Source: Acidobacteriota bacterium (lineage in GTDB: Bacteria > Actinomycetota > Acidimicrobiia > Acidimicrobiales > Acidimicrobilacustridaceae). Taken from it: DNA of 64,000 bases. The notes below the pieces were generated by a model. The model made no database searches. It saw nothing but the letters and a program-made list of their open reading frames with translations, and was not told the origin of the DNA. The DNA is taken from contig JAGWYK010000001.1 in assembly GCA_018969405.1 (NCBI GenBank), positions 98,238 through 162,237 on the forward strand, written 5' to 3'. A program made the position numbers and the translations under genes. Each line of letters begins with the position of its first letter. Positions within the stretch are counted from its first letter, which is position 1. Below, in pieces: positions 58,182 through 64,000 of the stretch.

Positions 58182-58209
58182 CGACGCAGGCGGGCGACCG
58201 CGCGTCCAC

Positions 58210-59136
58210 TCAGTAGGCGTCGAAATCGAGGAACTCGAAGGCGCTGAGCTCGAAGGCGGACTCGTCGAAGCCCTCATGGTGCCGGTGCAGGACCAGTGAC
58301 AACGGCGAGGGCATCCGGGACTGGGGCAGCGGGAGACCCCGGTAGCGCACCCAGGGGGTCCGACCCCAGTGGATCACCAGCGGTGTGCGATGGGTGCGGG
58401 CCACCGACGCCGCCACCTCTCCTCCCGACGGATGATCGATGGAACCCGACCGAGCCAGCGTCTTGAGCACGACTCCGAACGGGACCCCGGCGACCCGGGT
58501 GCGGGTGGAGACCACCACGAGCCCCTCGGAGACATGGAGCCAGTAGCGGAATCCGGGTCGGGTGAGGCGCCAGCGCAGCATGGCGGGGTTCCACTCGGGG
58601 GCGAAGCCGGGGCTCTCCTCCGGGCGGAACCCGCGGGCCAGCACCGCATCGATCCGGGAACCGTCGGAGCCGTCGACCGGGAACACCTCGAACCGGGCAC
58701 CGGAGCCCACCGGGAGCGTCAGGGTGACCGGCAGGGGATCCAGCGAGCGCCAGCCGAGTGTGGCGACCATGCGCGGCGCCGAGTTGGCGTTCGCCACGCC
58801 GAGGATGCCGTCATGGCCCGCCTCGATGGCCCGGGCGTAGGAGTCCTCGACCGTCCGACGGAACACTCCCCCGCCGCGGGCCTCGGGCGACACCGCCAGG
58901 TCGACGCCGACCCCCAGCACTCGGACCTCTCCGGTGGGCGACACGAACCGCTGGGGGACCAGCGCGTAGTTGCCGAGCCGTCGCCGATCGTCCTCCACCC
59001 GGCCGACGGCGGCCGGACCCGCCGGATTGGCGGCGTAGTACCAGCGCAGCGCGTCGACGGTGAGGGGATGATCGTGACCGAAGACGTCGTTGAGCAGCTC
59101 GGCGGTGCGCTGCAGCTCGTCGTCGTCGAAGCTCAC
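58210..59136 (-). CDS. GNAT-family N-acetyltransferase-like protein
   Basis: A 308-residue protein whose N-terminal half resembles a GNAT fold. LGVGVDLAVSPEARGGGVFRRTVEDSYA contains the acetyl-CoA pyrophosphate loop (R-G-G-G-V-F; motif Q/R-x-x-G-x-G/A), and GHDGILGVANANSAPRMVATLGW matches the later GNAT helix. The C-terminal half is unlike simple GNATs and may be a second, degenerate copy, as in Eis-like proteins. It could acylate an amino-sugar or lipid-linked intermediate of the surrounding glycan genes. The start overlaps the upstream GT-C stop (ATGA). An acid-rich tail (DESAFELSAFEFLDFDAY) is notable. Confidence 0.75.
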   Translation of the reverse strand: MSFDDDELQRTAELLNDVFGHDHPLTVDALRWYYAANPAGPAAVGRVEDDRRRLGNYALVPQRFVSPTGEVRVLGVGVDLAVSPEARGGGVFRRTVEDSYARAIEAGHDGILGVANANSAPRMVATLGWRSLDPLPVTLTLPVGSGARFEVFPVDGSDGSRIDAVLARGFRPEESPGFAPEWNPAMLRWRLTRPGFRYWLHVSEGLVVVSTRTRVAGVPFGVVLKTLARSGSIDHPSGGEVAASVARTHRTPLVIHWGRTPWVRYRGLPLPQSRMPSPLSLVLHRHHEGFDESAFELSAFEFLDFDAY

Positions 59137-60557
59137 TGCGCCTGGCCCTCGGGCACCCTCGCCGGCCTCGACTCGTCCCCACCATCGCCGTCACCGACGT
59201 CGAGCGGATCCCCGCCTCGGCGGCGGACCACTGCGCTCCAGATGGCGTCGATGGTGATGGCGGAGAACATCACGATCGTGAGCTCCGCGGCAGTGCGGTA
59301 GCGGATGTTGCCGAAGGCGGTGGCGGCGGTGAAGGTCACCAGACCGGCCCACAGCAGCAGCACGAGCACCGGTTGCCGACGGCGCCACTGCACCACCACA
59401 CCGGCGATGGTGAGCGGCACCATCACCGCGTACTGCCAGAACCCGATCCAGGCCGGGAGCTCCGGTCGGCGCTCGACGATCTCGGTGCGCATCTGCTGCA
59501 CCGGCTGGTAGAGGCCCCACATGCGACCGATGCGGGCCGGGACCACCACGGTGATGAGACGGCCGGTGTGGGCCGAGATGTACTCGAGGGCCTGCTCGCG
59601 CACCACCGCATCGCGTTCCGATTCGTCGAGCAGCTCGCCGTTGGGACCGTAGGGCTGGGTGCGACTGTGGCAGTAGAGGTTCCAGCCGCCGATGTGATCA
59701 CCGTGCTCGTCGCCGTAGTAGGTCTGATCGCAGTTGGCCTGGACCATGACGGTGCCCGCCCCGTCGGAGAGGGTCAGGAACCGTTCCATGACGATGTTGT
59801 TGCGGATCACCCAGGGCGAGATCACCATCAGACAGACAAGACCCATGACGGCATAGGTGCCGAGGCGTTCACGCCACGGACGTCGCACCCGCAGCAGGGC
59901 CACAGCACCGATGATGGGCATGTAGAGCAGCAGCTCGGCTCGTGACAGCGCGGCCAGCGCGCCGGCGATGGCGAACCAGATGCCGGTGCGGAGCGAGGGG
60001 GCGCGCCAGAACCGCAGCCCGCACAGCGTCACGAGGAAGACCATGGTGAGGGCGGCGGACTCCGACATCAGCACGATGTCGTTGATCCAGATGTTGGCGT
60101 AGACCGCGGTGAGGAACGCGGCGATGAGGCCGAGCCGGTCGCTGCGCAGTTCCCGACCGAGCAGCCCGGCCAGGACGATCGTGGCCATCCCGAGCAGCGC
60201 CGAGGCCATCTTGTGATCCATGGGTGATCGGAGCCCGATGCTGGAGAAGGCGGCCAGGTACAGCACGTAGATCGGCGGATGGCCCGCAGTGGGTTCCATA
60301 TGGCCGACCGGAATGGTGATCGTGCGTTCCTCACCGTTGGCGAGGGTGATGGTCTCCTCGCTGCCGTACAGATAGCGGAACGGTTCGATGAAGCCCTTGC
60401 CATCGGCCAGCAGGTTGGCGGCCTTCGTGTAGTAGATGGCGTCGCCGCCGAGCGGTGTGGACCGCTCCGAGAGGATGAAGCCGACGCGGACGGCGAACCC
60501 CAGCAGAGCGATCAGGGCGAGACCGATCGCGAATCCCGAGGTCGCGGCGCGCTTCAT
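59133..60557 (-). CDS. GT-C membrane glycosyltransferase, GT39/GT83-like (paralogue 2)
   Basis: A 474-residue polytopic protein with GDAIYYTKAANLLADGKGF (acidic loop 1), GFIEPFRYLYG and AGHPPIYVLYLAA. It shares with paralogue 1 the ANCDQTYYGDEHG...NLYC segment, AHTGRLITVVVPARIGRMW and the terminal FGNIRYR. The shared rare motifs show a duplication. The start overlaps the deacetylase stop (ATGA) and the stop overlaps the GNAT start (ATGA), so all three belong to one operon from 61432. Confidence 0.87.
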   Translation of the reverse strand: MKRAATSGFAIGLALIALLGFAVRVGFILSERSTPLGGDAIYYTKAANLLADGKGFIEPFRYLYGSEETITLANGEERTITIPVGHMEPTAGHPPIYVLYLAAFSSIGLRSPMDHKMASALLGMATIVLAGLLGRELRSDRLGLIAAFLTAVYANIWINDIVLMSESAALTMVFLVTLCGLRFWRAPSLRTGIWFAIAGALAALSRAELLLYMPIIGAVALLRVRRPWRERLGTYAVMGLVCLMVISPWVIRNNIVMERFLTLSDGAGTVMVQANCDQTYYGDEHGDHIGGWNLYCHSRTQPYGPNGELLDESERDAVVREQALEYISAHTGRLITVVVPARIGRMWGLYQPVQQMRTEIVERRPELPAWIGFWQYAVMVPLTIAGVVVQWRRRQPVLVLLLWAGLVTFTAATAFGNIRYRTAAELTIVMFSAITIDAIWSAVVRRRGGDPLDVGDGDGGDESRPARVPEGQAQ

Positions 60558-61432
60558 ACCTCGGCGCGCCGCCGGAGCCGTCCCTGCAGCGGAGCTCGCC
60601 GCTCGGAGAGGTCCTCGGTGTCGAACACCGGCAGCTCACCGAGGCCGGCCACGACCTCCCGAAGCGGAGGACCGGCCCCGTCGCGCAGCGAGGCGACCAC
60701 ACGCCGGAGCATGCCCCCGCGGTTGATCCAGCCGATGCGGCTGACCAGCCAGCCACCGTGCTCGTAGACGTAGAAGGGCTCGTCCGGATCGAACTCCCAG
60801 GGGTGGCAGTAGGTCCACAGCACCGAACCCTCGGGGGCCAGGCGCACGCCGCGTCGTCGCACCATCGACGGCAGCACCCGCATGTAGGCACCCCCGAGGT
60901 ACGGGATGGAGACCCCGAGGAACGGGACGACCGGGCAGGGGATCTCGACCAGACCCTGGGGCCACCGGAACGGTGTCATCGGGGTGCCCGGCCACCCGTA
61001 CATGAGCGTGGCGACCGGCAGGATGCTCGAGGAGTAGGTGAACCCGACCTCGGCGAGCACATCGATGGCCCAGGCGGTCTCGGGGACGACCGAGAACTGG
61101 GGGGCGCGGTAGCCGAGGACCTCCTGTCCGCTGAGGTCCTCGAGGAGCTCCTTCGCCCGGATGGTCTGCTCCCGGAACCGTTCCTCGCCGAGCAGATCGA
61201 TCGGGGTGTGCTGCAGGCCGTGCACGGCGATCTCGTGGCCGAGATCGGTCATGCGTCGCATCAGCGCCGGTTCGCGCTCGGCGATCTCGGCCACGCAGAA
61301 GATCGTGCCCCGGATGTCGAGCTCGGCGAGCCGATCGAGGATGACCGAGGTGGCGTACTCGATCCGCGACTCCTGCAGCGGGGACGTGCGCAGATCTTCG
61401 AAATCGAGCGTGAACGTCACCGGGATGGCCAT
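60554..61432 (-). CDS. Polysaccharide deacetylase-like protein (NodB/DUF3473 type)
   Basis: A 292-residue cytoplasmic-type NodB-fold protein. TFTLDFEDLRTSPLQ has the catalytic/metal Asp pair, EIAVHGLQHTPIDLL the metal His residues, and YRAPQFSVVPETAWAIDVLAE and SVLWTYCHPWEFDPDEP the later motifs of the XrtA/PEP-CTERM-associated deacetylases (the His in TYCHPWE is catalytic). It probably deacetylates an N-acetyl sugar of the exported glycan. ATG at 61432 with TAGACT 7 bases upstream. First gene of the deacetylase, GT-C, GNAT operon. Confidence 0.88.
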   Translation of the reverse strand: MAIPVTFTLDFEDLRTSPLQESRIEYATSVILDRLAELDIRGTIFCVAEIAEREPALMRRMTDLGHEIAVHGLQHTPIDLLGEERFREQTIRAKELLEDLSGQEVLGYRAPQFSVVPETAWAIDVLAEVGFTYSSSILPVATLMYGWPGTPMTPFRWPQGLVEIPCPVVPFLGVSIPYLGGAYMRVLPSMVRRRGVRLAPEGSVLWTYCHPWEFDPDEPFYVYEHGGWLVSRIGWINRGGMLRRVVASLRDGAGPPLREVVAGLGELPVFDTEDLSERRAPLQGRLRRRAEV

Positions 61433-61439
61433 CGGGGCG

Positions 61440-61445
61440 AGTCTA
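61440..61445 (-). promoter_or_regulatory. -10 element (TAGACT), leaderless deacetylase operon
   Basis: On the minus strand TAGACT is followed by a 7-base spacer (CGCCCCG) and the ATG at 61432. Confidence 0.6.
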
Positions 61446-61468
61446 GGAGAGGCGCCGGAGGCGACCGG

Positions 61469-63379
61469 CTACCCACCCGCCACGTTCGCCGCCGCCACGA
61501 CCTGCTCGGTGAGCCAGGTCCGCCACAGGTGGGCCGCACCGGCCTCATCGAGATGACTCCCGTCGGGCCGCATGGTTCGGTTCTCGGGTTCGGACGCCAT
61601 GTGCCCGGCGTAGTCGATGATGCGCATCCACCCACGGGCGGCGGCGACCGACTCGAGCATGCCGGTGTAGGTCTCGAAGCGGGGATTGGGACCACGATCG
61701 ATCTTCGGCGGCAGGGTGAGCCAGGCCACGGTCCTCGCCCCGGCGGCGTGGAGGGCATCGGCGGCTCCGGCGATCTCGTCCTCGAGCCATGCGTCGTAGT
61801 CGGGGTCACCGATGGTGCGGTACCCGCTGCCGAGAGCCGGGATCTGCCGGCCGGAGGCATCCCAGTTCCCGGTGAGCACCACCGCCACATCGACCCCACC
61901 GGGGATGGAGTCGGGCCAGTTGTGGGTCCAGTCGCAGAACTCGAAGAACGGCATGGACGGACGTTGGGGATCATCCCCACCCCCGGACTCCCCCCGGACC
62001 TGGCCGCCCCGCCCGAGGGGACACCACACCCGGCTCCAGCCACCGGCGTCGACGATGCGGGGATCGCCACCGCCGACCGAGGAGGCCAGCATGACCGCCG
62101 TCGAATCACCGAACACGGCCACCGACACCGGATTGGCCGCGGTGCCCAGCGGTGCTGACGGGTCGGTCACCTGCTTCGGCGTGACCGAACGGGCCTGCTG
62201 TTCGAAGCGCTTCTGCGCGGCGGCGAAGTCGATCTCCGAGGCCGGCGCCGCGACCGTGGTGCCGTAGAGGCTCCCCACCAGCACGACCGCGGCGAGCGCG
62301 ACGGCCCAGGGGGCGAAGCGGCGCAGCGTGATGCGGCGGGTCCGGATGGGCTCCTCGAAGAATCGGAACGACAGCGGCGCCAAGGTGAACGAGATGGCCA
62401 GCACCAGCCATGGCTGCAGCCAGCTCGGCAGCGAACTGTGCAGCAGTGCGATGTGCACCGGCCAGTGGATCAGGTACACACCGTAGGACACGCCCCCGAT
62501 CCACACCAGTGGACGGATCGACAGGCCGGCGAACATCGTGGGCGACCACATGGCGGCGATGATCACCAGGGCGGCCAGCACGGCGAGGCCGGTGAGTCCT
62601 CCCCGGTAGTAGGCCTCGGTGCCGAGGGAGGAGAACCTCGCCAACCAGATGAGCGCGCCCAGCGCCAGCAGACCGACGACGCCGCTCAGCCGTCCGACGA
62701 GATCCCGACGTGGGGCCAGGGCACGACCGTGCATGACGACGGCGAGCAGGGAACCGATGAAGAACTCCGCGCAACGGGTGAAGGTCGAGTAGTAGACCAC
62801 CGTCGCATCGCCGGCGTTGGCCAGCGTGACGAGGAACGATCCTGCGATGAGCAGGGCGAAGGCGCCGAGCAGCAGGCGGGGTCGTCGTCGCAGGGCCCAG
62901 ACCACCACCGGCACCACGAGGTACACCTGCTCCTCGATGCCGAGCGACCAGAAGTGGGCGACCGGTGAAGCCTCATGGGCTCCGTAGGTGGTGCCGGTGA
63001 GCAGGAACCGCCAGTTGGCCACCTCGAAGAACGCGGCGCCGATGTCGATGGCGATCGACCGGGTCATCCAGGCCATCAGGATCCAACCGGCGGTGATCAG
63101 CGCCAGGACCGCGGTGGAGGCCGGCCACAGCCTCCGGAACCGGCGGGCGAAGAACCCACGCAGGTCGACCGTGGTGCGACGGTCCAGCTCGGTGAGGAGG
63201 CCCCGGGTGATGACGAAGCCCGACAGGGCGAAGAAGACCGGCAGACCCACCAGGCCGCCGGGCAGCAGACGCGGCCAGAGATGGAACAGCAGCACCGGGA
63301 TGAGCGCGAGGCCGCGCAGGCCGTCGAGCCCCCGGAGGCGGCCTGCGGGGGAGGCCGACTGCTCAGCGGTCGCGGTCAT
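61469..63379 (-). CDS. Acyltransferase 3 family protein with C-terminal SGNH domain (OafA-like)
   Basis: A 636-residue membrane O-acyltransferase. The acyltransferase-3 domain has RGLDGLRGLALIPVLLFHLW, RRFRRLWPAST and FWSLGIEEQVYLVVPVVVWAL. The C-terminal SGNH hydrolase-like domain carries VAVFGDSTAVMLASS (Ser), VVLTGNWDASG (Asn) and DGSHLDEAGA (Asp-His). All four blocks look intact, unlike the copy at 50415 where the Asn block differs. ATG at 63379 is chosen over a longer frame. It is divergent from a third acyltransferase across 76 bases. It lies 36 bases upstream of the deacetylase start. Confidence 0.92.
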   Translation of the reverse strand: MTATAEQSASPAGRLRGLDGLRGLALIPVLLFHLWPRLLPGGLVGLPVFFALSGFVITRGLLTELDRRTTVDLRGFFARRFRRLWPASTAVLALITAGWILMAWMTRSIAIDIGAAFFEVANWRFLLTGTTYGAHEASPVAHFWSLGIEEQVYLVVPVVVWALRRRPRLLLGAFALLIAGSFLVTLANAGDATVVYYSTFTRCAEFFIGSLLAVVMHGRALAPRRDLVGRLSGVVGLLALGALIWLARFSSLGTEAYYRGGLTGLAVLAALVIIAAMWSPTMFAGLSIRPLVWIGGVSYGVYLIHWPVHIALLHSSLPSWLQPWLVLAISFTLAPLSFRFFEEPIRTRRITLRRFAPWAVALAAVVLVGSLYGTTVAAPASEIDFAAAQKRFEQQARSVTPKQVTDPSAPLGTAANPVSVAVFGDSTAVMLASSVGGGDPRIVDAGGWSRVWCPLGRGGQVRGESGGGDDPQRPSMPFFEFCDWTHNWPDSIPGGVDVAVVLTGNWDASGRQIPALGSGYRTIGDPDYDAWLEDEIAGAADALHAAGARTVAWLTLPPKIDRGPNPRFETYTGMLESVAAARGWMRIIDYAGHMASEPENRTMRPDGSHLDEAGAAHLWRTWLTEQVVAAANVAGG

Positions 63380-63392
63380 GGTCACCGCTCGG

Positions 63393-63398
63393 AATGTA
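63393..63398 (-). promoter_or_regulatory. -10 element (TACATT) for minus-strand acyltransferase
   Basis: On the minus strand TACATT is 13 bases before the ATG at 63379, so the leader would be about 6 bases. Confidence 0.4.
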
Positions 63399-63443
63399 TC
63401 GGCCACCGAGGAGCCGCCGGGTGCAGCGGAGGGCACCGACTGG

Positions 63444-63449
63444 TAGTTT
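63444..63449 (+). promoter_or_regulatory. -10 element (TAGTTT), leaderless partial acyltransferase
   Basis: TAGTTT is followed by a 6-base spacer (CCGTCC) and the GTG at 63456. Confidence 0.55.
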
Positions 63450-63455
63450 CCGTCC

Positions 63456-64000
63456 GTGGACGTGACGATCCGGGGGGAGTCATCGACGTCGACCGCGCAC
63501 CGGTCGACGCGGGCGACGAGGCATCGTCGTCATTCCCGGTCACGCACCTTCGCCCATCTGCCCGTGCTCGACGGCCTGCGGGGTCTCGCGGTGGCTGCGG
63601 TGGTCCTGTTCCACTTCCTCCCCGATCAGTTCCCCGGCGGGTTCCTCGGGGTGGACGTCTTCTTCGTGCTGAGTGGATTCCTGCTCACTTCGCTGGTGCT
63701 GGTGGAGCACCACAACACCAAGGGTCTGTCCCTGCGGGGATTCTGGGAGCGACGGATCCGCCGCCTGCTGCCCGCTGCACTGACCGTCGTGGTGGTCAGC
63801 GTGGCACTCGCCTTCATCCTCGAACCCGACTACACCCGGGCCGTTCTGCGCGGCGATGCGATCTCGGCCATCACCTATGTCTCCAACTGGTGGAGCATCG
63901 TCCACGGCCAGTCCTACGCCTCGCACTTCGGCCCGCCGTCACCGGTCGCCCACTTCTGGTCCCTCGCCGTCGAGGAGCAGTTCTACCTGCTGTTCCCGTT
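63456..64000 (+). CDS. Acyltransferase 3 family protein (partial, runs off the window)
   Basis: The first 181 codons of a third OafA-like acyltransferase. An Arg/Ser/Thr/His-rich N-terminal tail of about 35 residues leads to LPVLDGLRGLAVAAVVLFHF, then GFLGVDVFFVLSGFLLTSLV, RRIRRLLPAALT and, at the window edge, HFWSLAVEEQFYLLFP. These match the copies at 50415 and 61469. The start is GTG at 63456 (GTG at 63462 is an alternative), fixed by TAGTTT 6 bases upstream. The C-terminus, including any SGNH domain, is not in the window. Confidence 0.88.
   Translation, partial: MDVTIRGESSTSTAHRSTRATRHRRHSRSRTFAHLPVLDGLRGLAVAAVVLFHFLPDQFPGGFLGVDVFFVLSGFLLTSLVLVEHHNTKGLSLRGFWERRIRRLLPAALTVVVVSVALAFILEPDYTRAVLRGDAISAITYVSNWWSIVHGQSYASHFGPPSPVAHFWSLAVEEQFYLLFP

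Overview
The window is a dense, high-GC actinobacterial chromosome segment with about 52 protein-coding genes. Inter-gene gaps are short and none exceeds 300 bases. I see no tRNA, rRNA, CRISPR array, transposase, integrase, phage gene or frameshifted gene. The N-terminal tag GWWQASDGKWYPP (gene at 11919), two luciferase-like F420-type oxidoreductases, many GTG starts and an AftD-type arabinofuranosyltransferase suggest Actinomycetota, most probably class Acidimicrobiia. That assignment is inference from motif familiarity, not from a phylogeny.

Layout. 1-4227: peptide-type ABC importer (two permeases, two ATPases); its binding protein gene probably ends at base 37. 4234-5626: alkylbase DNA glycosylase, cyclophilin and a zinc-ribbon protein. 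5645-11847: first envelope-glycan block, with two GT-C membrane glycosyltransferases on the minus strand and, divergently, a UDP-galactopyranose-mutase-like flavoprotein, a GT4 glycosyltransferase and a HAD phosphatase. 11919-18681: a membrane protein, then glutamate synthase (gltB-gltD, minus strand). 18865-23302: plus-strand run of M18 aminopeptidase, lipoprotein, J-domain protein, a possible 36-residue ORF, an unknown protein and a flavoprotein. 23299-25293: DUF2252 protein and a phosphoribosyltransferase. 25298-30133: complete BMP-type (nucleoside-like) ABC importer. 30282-33697: GT87 mannosyltransferase-like protein, flavodoxin and iron-sulfur fumarase.

33750-50244 is a catabolism-flavoured stretch: two AMP-forming acyl-CoA ligases, zinc alcohol dehydrogenase, MarR regulator, metal amidohydrolase, a cupin resembling 2,4'-dihydroxyacetophenone dioxygenase, two luciferase-like oxidoreductases, an aldo/keto reductase, a family III CoA-transferase, a DrrAB-type exporter and an NTF2-like protein. 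Within it lie a three-part membrane fusion (degenerate PAP2, pseudokinase, flippase) and a K+ channel. 50415-64000 is a second envelope-glycan island: three OafA-type acyltransferases, AftD, two paralogous GT-C transferases flanking a GNAT protein, and a polysaccharide deacetylase.

Two themes stand out. First, many starts follow a leaderless rule: a TANNNT- or CANNAT-type -10 hexamer lies 6-8 bases before the start codon. This fixes several starts and exposes an 8-codon Arg-rich mini-ORF coupled to an acyltransferase at 50392. Second, the two glycan blocks imply an elaborate, probably arabinose-containing and acylated cell-surface polysaccharide.
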